Assembly (NCBI RefSeq): GCF_902459735.1
Contig: NZ_CABPRV010000010.1
Coordinates: 186,001 to 250,000 of the forward strand
DNA length: 64,000 nt
Origin: Pandoraea capi
GTDB taxonomy: Bacteria; Pseudomonadota; Gammaproteobacteria; Burkholderiales; Burkholderiaceae
Direction of reading: 5' to 3'
Positions 1-8,552 of this stretch are shown piece after piece. Position 1 is the stretch's first letter; each line of letters starts with the position of its first letter. The translations under genes were made by a program, and so were the position numbers. The notes under the pieces were generated by a model. That model saw only the letters and a program-made list of their open reading frames with translations, was not told the DNA's origin and made no database searches.

Positions 1-470
1 TGATCGGCAAGCGCCAGTTCGTGCGATTCCTTCACCAGCCCCGAGAGCGAATCGCCGCAAGCCATGGCCGTGCCGACGTGTACGAAGCGCTCCAGCACCG
101 GTGACGCGGCCACCGCACGCGCGAGCGCCAGCGTGCCGCTCACGTTCACCGTGTTGAGCTGCGGATGCGCGGAGAAGCTGGCAATCGCACCGGCGTGGAT
201 CACGTGCGTGACGCTGCGCATGCGCGGGTCGTCGTCGAACGTCATCGGCTGCGCAAGGTCGCCGCACACGATATTCGCTTCGGTCAGCGTGAGCCGGTGG
301 ACGGGCGCGACGCGAAAACGGTCCATGGCGGCGCGCACGCGGGCAAGACCATCGCTGCTGGTGCGCGCACGCACGAGCAGCAACAACGACGGACCGAAGC
401 CGTCCTTGAGGAGTTGGGCGACAACGGCGCCGCCCACAAAACCGGTACTGCCGGTGACGAGAATTCGCAT
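1..470 (-). CDS. NAD(P)-binding thioester-reductase-like SDR (partial, C-terminus outside window)
   Basis: The reverse strand reads from an ATG at 468-470 without a stop to the window edge, about 156 codons. The product starts with a Rossmann nucleotide-binding motif (MRILVTGSTGFVGGAVVAQL), then LLLLVRAR, and near the edge a VHVGTA segment where this family has its substrate-binding strand. This pattern fits extended SDRs of the NAD_binding_4 type (thioester or fatty acyl reductase-like, or epimerase-like). The substrate cannot be told from the N-terminal half. It lies just downstream of, and in the same direction as, the MipA/OmpV gene; only about 40 bp separate them. Confidence 0.7.
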   Translation of the reverse strand, partial: MRILVTGSTGFVGGAVVAQLLKDGFGPSLLLLVRARTSSDGLARVRAAMDRFRVAPVHRLTLTEANIVCGDLAQPMTFDDDPRMRSVTHVIHAGAIASFSAHPQLNTVNVSGTLALARAVAASPVLERFVHVGTAMACGDSLSGLVKESHELALAD

Positions 471-511
471 GGCTTGGGCCTCGCAACACTAGGGGAAACG
501 AAACCGCGACG

Positions 512-1429
512 TCAGAACGTGTAGTCGAGCGTGGCGGCGACCTGATAGTTGGTCTTCTTGAAAACGATGGGACTCTTCGACGCGTTGCCGGTGTAGCGCA
601 TCACACCGCCCGCGACCGTGGTACTCCAGTGCTTGGTGAACTTGTGTGTCCAGTTGGCGGTGAGGCTCACGCCGTACAGACCGCCGCCCGGCGCGTATTG
701 CCGGTAGCCGGAGCTCAGGCTCTGATTGGCCGTCACACCGAAATAGGTCTGTGCATACTTGCCGCTGGCGAAGTGCGCGGCCGCACCGACGCCGACCGAA
801 TCCGCCGCCGACTGATAGACCACGCTGTCCACCGCGAAGCGATAGACGTTGCCGCGATCGCGGTTGGTGAGTGGAACGTCAGTCGCCACACTCACGACCG
901 CCAGATCGCCGATGGCGTAACCGGCCTGCAGCGTGGTGAAGAGCGAGCCTTTGATATCGCCCATGCCGCGCAGCTTGTCGGAACCGGCATCGAGCCCCTT
1001 GGGGTGGTCCTTGCGACCGCCGTCGTACGACAGCGCCGCGGACACGAAGAAACCGGCCGGTAGCGACAGGCGATAGCCGATGCCGCTCAGTCCGACGAAC
1101 ACGCCGAAAGGCGTTTGCAGCGCGAGATTCAGCGCAGGCGTGGCGTGGTATTCGTCGCTGCCCATGTAGCGCGGCGAATACCCGACGCCGCCGCCGATGG
1201 TGAACTCATAGCCGCTGTCGGCTGCATTGGTCGGCAGGCTCTGATCCTGCTGAATGCCGCTATAGCGTGCCGGCTCGACGGCATACGCCTGCGAAGCAAT
1301 GCCGGCGAACAGCAGTCCCGCCGCACCGGCCGCTGCAAGTCGATGCAGATGGCGATGGCGTTGCTCGCGTTGCGCCGTGCGAAGGTGGCACGCTGAGTTG
1401 CGGGCTGAGTTGCTGTGGCGGCTTTTCAT
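512..1429 (-). CDS. MipA/OmpV family outer membrane protein
   Basis: The 305-residue product has a long basic N-terminus followed by a hydrophobic signal segment (LAAAGAAGLLFAGIASQAYA, about residues 31-50), then a glycine- and aromatic-rich beta-barrel sequence ending in YTF, the typical C-terminal phenylalanine of outer membrane proteins. The motif GGGVGYSPRYMGSDEY is characteristic of the MipA/OmpV scaffold family. I chose the ATG at 1429 because AGGAG lies just upstream; longer in-frame starts would add an uncharged leader without a ribosome site. MipA-type proteins are linked to peptidoglycan-synthesis scaffolding or porin-like roles; the exact role here is unknown. It is divergent from the response regulator at 1706, so its promoter lies in 1430-1705. 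Confidence 0.85.
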   Translation of the reverse strand: MKSRHSNSARNSACHLRTAQREQRHRHLHRLAAAGAAGLLFAGIASQAYAVEPARYSGIQQDQSLPTNAADSGYEFTIGGGVGYSPRYMGSDEYHATPALNLALQTPFGVFVGLSGIGYRLSLPAGFFVSAALSYDGGRKDHPKGLDAGSDKLRGMGDIKGSLFTTLQAGYAIGDLAVVSVATDVPLTNRDRGNVYRFAVDSVVYQSAADSVGVGAAAHFASGKYAQTYFGVTANQSLSSGYRQYAPGGGLYGVSLTANWTHKFTKHWSTTVAGGVMRYTGNASKSPIVFKKTNYQVAATLDYTF

Positions 1430-1705
1430 GGCACTCCTACAAGATCCGATAAGTGTTTGAATTTCGATTGCGGGGGTTGGCATTGCGATCGACGGATGCA
1501 GACGGATGGATCGCAAGGTGATCGCATAGTAGGAAAGAAGCCGCCGCGTGGCTGTTATCCGATTTAGGAGAGTTGTGAACAAATGTTTTCATTTGTTCGC
1601 AGGTTTGAAACGTCCGCCCGGCGGGGCTTTCGGGCAGTAAAATGCGCTTCACCGGAGTGCCGCCGATGGCGTGCGGCACCGCACAACAGGAAAGGAATAC
1701 CGGCC

Positions 1706-2410
1706 ATGTACCGAGTCTTGCTGGTCGAGGACGATGCGCGTCTGGCCGCACTCGTCACCGAATATCTGCACGCCTACCGCTTCGAAGTGGCGGTCGTGGG
1801 CGATGGCTCGCGTGCCCTGGAGCGTTTTCGCGCGTTTTCGCCTGACATCGTGGTTCTGGATCTGATGTTGCCCGGCATGGACGGCATGGAGATCTGCCGC
1901 CAGTTGCGCGCGGTCAGCGCCACGCCGATTCTCATCCTCACGGCGCGCGAGGACACCTACGATCAGGTCGCCGGCCTGGAGGTCGGCGCGGACGATTACG
2001 TCGTCAAGCCGGTGGAACCGCGTCTGCTGCTCGCACGCTTGCGCGCCTTGTTACGACGCGCCGTGCCGATGGCCGAGGTGGAAGTCGAGAGCGACGACGG
2101 GCTCACCTTCGGGCAGTTGCGCATCGTTCCGCGCGATCGCATGGTGTTCTGGCGTGGGGCGAGCGTCGAATTGAAATCGAACGAGTTCAGCCTGCTGCTG
2201 ATTCTGGCGCGGGGGGCGGGGCGTGTCGTCACGCGTGATGAAATCCTCCAGCAACTGCGCGGGATCGAATTCGACGGCATCGATCGCACGGTGGACGTGG
2301 GCATTTACCGGTTGCGCAAGCGCTTCGAAGACACCGATGGCGAGCCGCAACGTATCAAGACCGTTTGGGGCCGGGGTTATCTGTTCAGCCCGTCCGCCTG
2401 GGAGAGTTGA
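1706..2410 (+). CDS. rstA: OmpR-family response regulator, RstA-like
   Basis: The product of 234 residues has an N-terminal receiver domain with acidic residues E8-D9-D10, phospho-acceptor D52 in LDLMLPGMDG and the conserved lysine in VVKP (about 102), then an OmpR-type winged-helix domain ending in KTVWGRGYLF. The start at 1706 follows the purine-rich AGGAAAGGAATACC and makes the receiver begin at MYRVLLVEDD as usual; an upstream in-frame extension lacks homology. The sensor kinase gene follows after 3 bp, so the two are surely co-transcribed. The pairing resembles E. coli RstA/RstB, which responds to acidic or PhoPQ-linked signals. The signal here is not visible from sequence. Confidence 0.88.
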   Translation: MYRVLLVEDDARLAALVTEYLHAYRFEVAVVGDGSRALERFRAFSPDIVVLDLMLPGMDGMEICRQLRAVSATPILILTAREDTYDQVAGLEVGADDYVVKPVEPRLLLARLRALLRRAVPMAEVEVESDDGLTFGQLRIVPRDRMVFWRGASVELKSNEFSLLLILARGAGRVVTRDEILQQLRGIEFDGIDRTVDVGIYRLRKRFEDTDGEPQRIKTVWGRGYLFSPSAWES

Positions 2411-2413
2411 CGC

Positions 2414-3733
2414 ATGTTTCGCGTGCTTTTGAAGTTGTACGCGCTGGTCGGCATCTCTGTCGTCGCCGCGATTCTGATCATCACCTACACGTTCGGCCAT
2501 CTGTTCATGGACACCATGAACCGCTCGGCGCAGACGCAACTGGGCGGCTACGCGTGGCTCATCAACGAGAAACTTGCCGACATCCCGGAATCCGAATGGC
2601 CGCAGTTCATCGCCGAATTTGCGTCGAAGACGCAGGACACGTTGGAGCTCAAGCCGCTCAAGGACTTTCCTGTCGAGCGTGAGTATCTGCGCCACGAACT
2701 TGAAGCGGGATTGCCGATCGTCAACGGCACCGACGGCGAGCATTACGCCATGCGCCTGCGCGATTCGCAGTGGGTATTGACCTCCGCGAGCGGCACCGAC
2801 CTGAGCATGAAGCAAATCAACTACCTGGCCTATGCGGTGGTGGCGTTACTGATGCTGATCGCGGTCCTCACGTGGGTGCGCTGGTACTGGTCCGATCTGA
2901 AGTCGCTGAACCGGGCGGCGATTCGGTTTGGCGAAGGCGATTTCAGTTCACGGGCGAAGGTGTCGAGCTTCTCGAACCTCACGGCGCTGGTGGGCGTATT
3001 CAACACGATGGCCGATCGCATCGAGCGTTCCATCAAGACGCAGAAGGACATGATCAATGCGGTGTCGCATGAACTGCGCACACCGATCGCACGGCTGGAT
3101 TTCGGGCTGGAGATCTTGCAGCAGCGGCGTCACGACGCCGATGCCGATGACCGGATCAATGCGCTCAAGGGCGACATTCGCGAGTTGGACGAACTCGTCA
3201 CCGAGTTGTTGTCGCTCGCGCGTCTGGACCAGATCACGGCGCCGCCGACGCGTCAGTGGGTGTCGCTGCGACTGATGTTCGACAGTCTCGCGGCGAACTG
3301 CACGGAAGTGCTGGCGGCGCGCTCCATTGCGCTGGACATCGCGGCGGAGCCGGGCGCCGATCGGGTGGAGGTCGAGCCGAAGCTGTTGGCGCGGGCGGTA
3401 CAGAACCTGCTCAACAACGCGATGCGACATACCTCGCGACGCATCGTTTGCGGGGCGAAGACGAGCGAGAACGGTGAGATCGTGATTTACGTCGACGACG
3501 ATGGCGAGGGTGTCCCGGCGCCAGAGCGTGCCCGCATCTTCGAGCCGTTCCATCGTCTGGACAGCAGCCGCAATCGCGCGACGGGCGGCTTCGGTCTGGG
3601 GCTGGCCATCGTGCGCCGCATCGCCCTGCTCCACGGCGGCCGCGTGGGCGTCGAAACCTCCCCCCTCGGTGGCGCACGCTTTACGATCACCTTGCCGGCT
3701 AATCATTCGGCTTCGTTCGGCCCGACGCTGTGA
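2414..3733 (+). CDS. rstB: Sensor histidine kinase, RstB-like
   Basis: The 439-residue protein has a first transmembrane helix at about residues 8-28, a periplasmic sensor of about 105 residues, a second helix at about 137-156, a HAMP segment, and a HisKA domain with phospho-acceptor H219 in VSHELRTP. The ATPase domain has the N box NLLNNAMRHT, the G1 box DDDGEGVP and the G2 box GFGLGLAIV. It is therefore a complete class I kinase of the inner membrane. It lies 3 bp behind the response regulator gene, its cognate partner. The following 240 bp carry a long inverted repeat before the porin gene. Confidence 0.88.
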   Translation: MFRVLLKLYALVGISVVAAILIITYTFGHLFMDTMNRSAQTQLGGYAWLINEKLADIPESEWPQFIAEFASKTQDTLELKPLKDFPVEREYLRHELEAGLPIVNGTDGEHYAMRLRDSQWVLTSASGTDLSMKQINYLAYAVVALLMLIAVLTWVRWYWSDLKSLNRAAIRFGEGDFSSRAKVSSFSNLTALVGVFNTMADRIERSIKTQKDMINAVSHELRTPIARLDFGLEILQQRRHDADADDRINALKGDIRELDELVTELLSLARLDQITAPPTRQWVSLRLMFDSLAANCTEVLAARSIALDIAAEPGADRVEVEPKLLARAVQNLLNNAMRHTSRRIVCGAKTSENGEIVIYVDDDGEGVPAPERARIFEPFHRLDSSRNRATGGFGLGLAIVRRIALLHGGRVGVETSPLGGARFTITLPANHSASFGPTL

Positions 3734-3758
3734 GCGCCGACCGCATCACAGGCTTGTC

Positions 3759-3816
3759 GCGTTATTCAATTGCAGAAAATTAGCGTTTCTCGTTAGTTTG
3801 TGCAATTAAATAACGC
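3759..3816 (+). repeat. 16-bp inverted repeat between rstB and the porin gene
   Basis: Arms GCGTTATTCAATTGCA (3759-3774) and TGCAATTAAATAACGC (3801-3816) are complementary at 15 of 16 positions and enclose 26 bases that themselves contain TTAG twice. The stretch is unusually AT-rich for this genome. It could form a terminator-like hairpin after rstB, or serve as a paired binding site upstream of the porin promoter. No clean T-tract follows, which favours a regulatory or mRNA-structure role over a plain terminator. Confidence 0.5.
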
Positions 3817-3973
3817 ACCCTCCCCTCATTTCCCTCATCCCCCTTAACGGCCGCCACGCCCGGTCGGCCAATGCGCCCCCCCCTCCTCGTTGGGATGACG
3901 ATGCATTGTCATTTTCACGACATGTTGGCCGCTTACATTGGCGGCTCAATTTAATCCCAAAGAGGACCTTGTC

Positions 3974-5110
3974 ATGAAACCCAACCTCCGCATCGCGGCG
4001 GCCGGGGGCTGTCTGGCGTTCGCCAGCTGCCTGCCCATGCCCGCTCTGGCTCAGTCTCACGTTCAGCTCTACGGGCTGATCGACTCGGGTGTCGAATTCC
4101 TTACCAACGCCGACAAGAACGCCGCCGGCAATACCGTCAGCCTCTCGCGCATTACTTCGGGCAACCTCGCAGGTTCGCGCTGGGGTATCAAAGGCACTGA
4201 AGACCTCGGTGGCGGCAATAAAGCGTTCTTCCTGCTCGAAAACGGCTTTAACCTCGCCAGCGGTCAATCGCTTCAGGGCGGTCGCGAGTTCGGACGTCTC
4301 GCCTACGTCGGCCTGTCGAACAAGTCCGTCGGCGCTTTCTCGATCGGCCGTCAGGGCGGTGTGTTCCTCGATTGGGTTTCCAAGTTCAACCCGCTCAACA
4401 ACGCCGTCTACGCCATCAAGATGCAAGACACGGCGTTCTCCGACCGTCTGGACAACAGCCTGCGCTACACCGGCAAATTCGGTGACTTCGAAGGCATGAT
4501 CCAGTACTCGAAGGGCTACGACGACGTGAGCTTCGGCGCCGCCAGCACCACGCCGGGCGACAACCGTCGCGCGCAGGTCGTCGATGCCGGTATCCGCTAC
4601 GCCAACGGCCCGCTGTCGTTCGTGATCGCCTACGACCAGAAGAACGGCGGATCGACGCTGCCGAACGCCGCCATGACCTCGAAGGTCGGCGGGTACGAAG
4701 GCAACATGGACCGCCGTATCGCCGCCGCCGTGCGGTACTCGCTGCATAGCGTCGATCTGTACGTCGGGTATCGCTACCTGAACGCCAAGGCCATCCACCT
4801 CTCGGCACTGAACAAGAGCCCGGTGGAAGCGTCGAGCTACTACTGGATCGGCTCGACGTGGCACGCCACGCCCGCCGTCGACCTCTCGGCCACCGCCATG
4901 TATCAGGACTTCTACGGCACGAACCGTGATCCGCTGTCGTTCCAGGTCAGCGCCGACTACAGCTTCTCGAAGCGTACCGACGTCTACCTCAACCTCGGCT
5001 ACGTCTTGAACCGCAACGGCTCCGATCTCGGTCTGAACGGTTTCGGCACCAACGTGGTCGCCGGCAAGAACCAGTTCGGTACGATGGCCGGCATCAAGCA
5101 CACGTTCTGA
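3974..5110 (+). CDS. Gram-negative porin (Burkholderia type)
   Basis: The 378-residue precursor has a signal peptide (about residues 1-26, ending ALA before QSHVQLYG) and a 16-strand-type general porin sequence: VQLYGLIDSG at the N-terminus, SRWGIKGTEDLGGG, and a C-terminal GIKHTF with the terminal phenylalanine. The ATG at 3974 follows AAAGAGGACC. The stop codon overlaps the start of the ABC ATPase gene in ATGA, so the porin is translationally coupled to an ABC importer. This suggests the porin admits the same solute across the outer membrane. That link is inferred from arrangement, not from binding residues. Confidence 0.92.
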   Translation: MKPNLRIAAAGGCLAFASCLPMPALAQSHVQLYGLIDSGVEFLTNADKNAAGNTVSLSRITSGNLAGSRWGIKGTEDLGGGNKAFFLLENGFNLASGQSLQGGREFGRLAYVGLSNKSVGAFSIGRQGGVFLDWVSKFNPLNNAVYAIKMQDTAFSDRLDNSLRYTGKFGDFEGMIQYSKGYDDVSFGAASTTPGDNRRAQVVDAGIRYANGPLSFVIAYDQKNGGSTLPNAAMTSKVGGYEGNMDRRIAAAVRYSLHSVDLYVGYRYLNAKAIHLSALNKSPVEASSYYWIGSTWHATPAVDLSATAMYQDFYGTNRDPLSFQVSADYSFSKRTDVYLNLGYVLNRNGSDLGLNGFGTNVVAGKNQFGTMAGIKHTF

Positions 5111-5829
5111 TGACGAGCGACACCCGCCCTTCGCAAGACGGCACGACGCCGTCGCGCGCGGGCGTGTCCGTGTCGCTGCGCGCGCTGCACCAGACTTTCG
5201 GTGCGGCGCGCGTGCTCGACGGCATCGACATCGATGTCCCGGCCGGCACCACGACCGCCCTGCTCGGCCCCTCGGGATGCGGCAAGAGCACCCTGCTCAA
5301 GCTGCTCGCCGGCCTGCTCGCCCCCACCGGGGGCGAAATCCATTTCGACGATACGGTGGTTGCCAGCGCCAGCGTGTGCCACGCCCCCGAATTGCGCTCG
5401 CTCGGCATGGTCTTTCAGGACTACGCCCTGTGGCCGCACATGAGCGTGGCCGCCAACGTGGCGTTCCCGCTGGAGATGCGCGGCGTGAAACGCGCCGAGC
5501 GCGCACAACGCGTCGAAGACGCGCTCTCGCTCGTGGGACTCGCAGGTCTGGGCAACCGTCGTCCACAAGCGCTCTCCGGCGGCCAGCAGCAACGTGTCGC
5601 CCTCGCGCGCGCCATCGTCTCGGCGCCCCGTCTGCTGCTGTTCGACGAACCGCTATCCAACCTCGACCGCGATCTGCGCACGCGTTTGTGCGCCGATATC
5701 GGCGCGCTGCTCTCGCGTCTGGGCACCACCGCTGTCTACGTGACCCATGACCGCGAAGAAGCCGAAGCGCTGGCCGACCAGATCGTGATCCTCGCCCACG
5801 GGCGCGTTGACAAACGTATTACGAGGTAG
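5110..5829 (+). CDS. ABC transporter ATP-binding protein (FbpC/phosphonate-type)
   Basis: The 239-residue protein has Walker A (GPSGCGKST), the Q-loop FQDYALWPHMSV, the signature ALSGGQQQRVALARA, Walker B LLLFDEPLSNLD and the H-loop YVTHD. It lacks the C-terminal regulatory extension found in most FbpC or PotA proteins, so the transporter is a short version. The start overlaps the porin stop in ATGA. With the downstream binding protein and fused permease it forms one importer of the iron(III)/2-aminoethylphosphonate/thiamine group. The substrate is not certain. Confidence 0.9.
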   Translation: MTSDTRPSQDGTTPSRAGVSVSLRALHQTFGAARVLDGIDIDVPAGTTTALLGPSGCGKSTLLKLLAGLLAPTGGEIHFDDTVVASASVCHAPELRSLGMVFQDYALWPHMSVAANVAFPLEMRGVKRAERAQRVEDALSLVGLAGLGNRRPQALSGGQQQRVALARAIVSAPRLLLFDEPLSNLDRDLRTRLCADIGALLSRLGTTAVYVTHDREEAEALADQIVILAHGRVDKRITR

Positions 5830-5835
5830 CCCATA

Positions 5836-6807
5836 ATGCTCCACCGCAAAATTATCGCGACACTCACCATGGCCTTTGCTGCAAGCGTCGGCGCGCAACA
5901 TGCGCATGCGCTGACCGTCTATACCGCCGGCCCCGGCAACCTCAGCAAGAAACTCGCTTCGGGTTTCGAGAAGAAGACCGGCATCAAAGTCGATGTCTTT
6001 CAGGCCACGACCGGCAAGGTGATGGCCCGCATCGAAGCCGAACAGGCCAACCCGCGTGCCGACGTGCTCATCTCGGCCTCGTGGGATACCGCACAGGATC
6101 TGGAAAAGCGCGGCTGGCTCGCCCCGTTCCAGAGCGCCAACGCTTCGCGCGTGCCGGCCCCGTTCAAAACAACGCACTACGTCGCGCAAGGTCTCTCCGC
6201 ACTCGGCATCGTGTGGAACGCCAAGTCGGGCACGCCGGAACCGCACGACTGGCGCGACCTCACCAAGCCCGCTTATCGCAATCTCGTGACGATGCCGGAC
6301 CCGGCCCTCTCGGGCGCATCGGCCGACCTGTTGCTGGGGCTGCAAGCGCGTCTGGGCAACGAAGCGTGGAAGCTCTTCGACGACCTCAAGCAAAACGGCA
6401 TGGTCGTCTCGGGTCCGAACGCGCAAGCGCTCAACCCGGTGCTGCAAGGCGCGAAGGCGGCCGTATTCGGCGCGGTCGACTACGTCGCGTACGCGGCAGC
6501 GGCCAACGGTGAAGCCGTGAAGGTGCTCTTCCCGACGAGCGGCACGGTCATCGCACCGCGTCCGATGATGATTCTGAACACGTCGAAGCAGCAGAACGAA
6601 GCGCGTCAGTTCATCGATTACGTGCTCTCCGAAGAAGGCCAGCAGATGGTCGCCGAAGCGTGGCTGATTCCGGCGCGCGAAGACATCGCCATCAAACGCG
6701 CCTCGTTCAAGGATCTGCGTCTGCTGCCGCAAGGCGACGCGCAATCGTCGAGCGCTTCGCGCGCCGAAGTGCTGGCACGTTTCGCAAAACTCAACGGCCA
6801 GCACTAA
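5836..6807 (+). CDS. Periplasmic substrate-binding protein of the Fe(III)/phosphonate ABC family
   Basis: The 323-residue product has a signal peptide (about 1-25, ending AHA before LTVYTAGPG), followed by LSKKLASGFEKKTGIKVDVFQATTGKVMARIEAE, the N-lobe signature of family 1 binding proteins such as FbpA and AEP-binding proteins. RADVLISASWDTAQDLEK and ALGIVWNAK continue the fold. It lacks an obvious tyrosine pair of the FbpA iron site near the C-terminus, so an organic solute is at least as likely as iron. It sits 6 bp behind the ATPase and 2 bp ahead of the permease GTG start. Confidence 0.85.
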   Translation: MLHRKIIATLTMAFAASVGAQHAHALTVYTAGPGNLSKKLASGFEKKTGIKVDVFQATTGKVMARIEAEQANPRADVLISASWDTAQDLEKRGWLAPFQSANASRVPAPFKTTHYVAQGLSALGIVWNAKSGTPEPHDWRDLTKPAYRNLVTMPDPALSGASADLLLGLQARLGNEAWKLFDDLKQNGMVVSGPNAQALNPVLQGAKAAVFGAVDYVAYAAAANGEAVKVLFPTSGTVIAPRPMMILNTSKQQNEARQFIDYVLSEEGQQMVAEAWLIPAREDIAIKRASFKDLRLLPQGDAQSSSASRAEVLARFAKLNGQH

Positions 6808-6809
6808 CG

Positions 6810-8471
6810 GTGAAATCGCTCCGACTTCTTCCCACGGCGACCGTCGTAGCGCTCGCCGTCGTGGTGGCGTTGCCGGTCGCGTTCGTTCTGTTACAGGCAG
6901 TCTTCCCGCACCTCGCACAGGGCTCGCTGCGCGCGCCCTTCTCCGCTGTCTGGCCAACGCTGTCGCATAGCGACACGTTGCCGCTCGTCACCAACACGCT
7001 GCGACTGGGCCTGTCGGTGGCGCTCGGCACGGCGCTGGTCGGCGGTGCGCTCGGTGCGGTTCGCGGTCTGTTTCATGTACCGGGCGCACGGCTCTGGGAT
7101 CTGTGCTTCCTGCTGCCGTTTCTGGTGCCGCCGTACCTCGCGGCACTGGGCTGGATGCTGCTGTTGCAAACGGGCGGCTACGCCCAGCAACTCACCGGAC
7201 TCGACGCCGGACGGTTCCTGTTCTCGCTACCTGGCCTCGTCTTCGTGATGACGCTCAACATCTTCCCCGTCGTCTACTTCGCCGTCTCGCGCGCACTGGC
7301 CACGACCGGCTCGCGGCTGGCTGACGTCGCTCGCGTGCATGGCGCCTCGGCATGGCGTGCGTTCCTGCGCGTGACGCTGCCGCTGGCGTTACCGGCGTTC
7401 GCGGCCAGCCTGCTGCTCGCGTTCACCATGGCGATCGAAGAGTTCGGCGCGCCTGCCGCGCTCGGCGCGCGTGCCGGGTTCTCCGTACTCGTCACGTCCA
7501 TCGAAGGCCGCTTCGCCGACTGGCCGATCGATCTGCCCGGCGCATCGATCCTGTCGGTGGTGCTCGCCGTGCTAGCGCTGTTCGCGTTCGTATTGCAGCA
7601 TCGACTCGCGGCGGGCAAGGACTTCGAGACGCAGACGGGCAAGCCCATCGCGTCGCCGCCCCGTGCGTTGGGACGCTGGACGGTCCCCGTCATGCTTGGC
7701 TTCGGCGCAGTAGCCTTGCTCGCCACAGCCGCACCGCTGTTCTCGATCCTGGCGACGGCCTTCTCCGGCACGCTCTCGGGCGGGCTGTCGATCGCCAACC
7801 TGACGACGGCGCACTTCACGGCGTTGCTCGGTCAGGGCGCGGAAGGGCTCGAAGCGCTGGCGACGAGCCTGTCGCTGGCACTGGGCACGTCACTGGTCAC
7901 CGGCGTACTCGGGTTCCTGTGTGCGTGGTGCGTCGTGAAGTCGACGATGCGTGGACGCGTGCTGATCGACGGTCTCTCGCTGCTGCCGCATGCGCTGCCG
8001 GGCATCGTGGTCGGCGTCGGCCTGATCCTCGCGTGGAACCTGCCGTTCTGGCCGGTCACGCCGTACAACACGTGGGGCATTCTGTTGCTCTCGTACTGTT
8101 GCCTGCTCCTGCCGTATCCGGTGCGATACACGAGCGCCGCGTTGCGTCAGATGGCGGCCTCGCTGGAAGCGGCGGCACGCGTGCATGGCGCGCCCGCGGG
8201 CGTCACGCTGCGACGCATCACGCTGCCGTTGGTGATGCCCGCGCTCGGCGCATCGCTGATGATCGTGTTCGCCATCGCCTCGCGTGAACTGGTGACGTCG
8301 CTGCTGCTGGCGCCGAGCGGCGTGCAGACCGTCTCGATCTTCGTCTGGCGTCAGTTCGAACAGGGCTCGATCGGTCAGGGCATGGCAATGGGCGTCGTGT
8401 CGATGGCAGTGAGCGGCACGCTGCTCATGCTGGCATCGCTGCTTGGCAGCAAGCGCGAGAGCACCGCCTGA
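6810..8471 (+). CDS. Fused ABC transporter permease (FbpB-type)
   Basis: The 553-residue protein is built from two BPD_transp_1 permease domains in one chain, about 12 membrane helices. Both halves contain an EAA-like coupling loop: LADVARVHGASAWRAFLRVTLPLALPAF in the first and LEAAARVHGAPAGVTLRRITLPLVMPAL in the second. I chose GTG at 6810, two bases after the stop of the binding-protein gene; upstream in-frame codons lie inside that gene. The protein completes the inner-membrane importer with the ATPase and binding protein. A strong hairpin follows. Confidence 0.9.
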   Translation: MKSLRLLPTATVVALAVVVALPVAFVLLQAVFPHLAQGSLRAPFSAVWPTLSHSDTLPLVTNTLRLGLSVALGTALVGGALGAVRGLFHVPGARLWDLCFLLPFLVPPYLAALGWMLLLQTGGYAQQLTGLDAGRFLFSLPGLVFVMTLNIFPVVYFAVSRALATTGSRLADVARVHGASAWRAFLRVTLPLALPAFAASLLLAFTMAIEEFGAPAALGARAGFSVLVTSIEGRFADWPIDLPGASILSVVLAVLALFAFVLQHRLAAGKDFETQTGKPIASPPRALGRWTVPVMLGFGAVALLATAAPLFSILATAFSGTLSGGLSIANLTTAHFTALLGQGAEGLEALATSLSLALGTSLVTGVLGFLCAWCVVKSTMRGRVLIDGLSLLPHALPGIVVGVGLILAWNLPFWPVTPYNTWGILLLSYCCLLLPYPVRYTSAALRQMAASLEAAARVHGAPAGVTLRRITLPLVMPALGASLMIVFAIASRELVTSLLLAPSGVQTVSIFVWRQFEQGSIGQGMAMGVVSMAVSGTLLMLASLLGSKRESTA

Positions 8472-8482
8472 TCGGTGAACAC

Positions 8483-8516
8483 GGGCAGATGGCCGTCTTG
8501 CAACGGCCATCTGCCC
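8483..8516. terminator. 14-bp perfect hairpin between convergent genes
   Basis: Arms GGGCAGATGGCCGT (8483-8496) and ACGGCCATCTGCCC (8503-8516) enclose six bases. It lies between the convergent permease and sauU genes and probably ends transcription from both sides, though no long T-tract follows. Confidence 0.75.
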
Positions 8517-8552
8517 TGTCCATACCTCACACTCGCCCGTGCGCTCGCCCCA

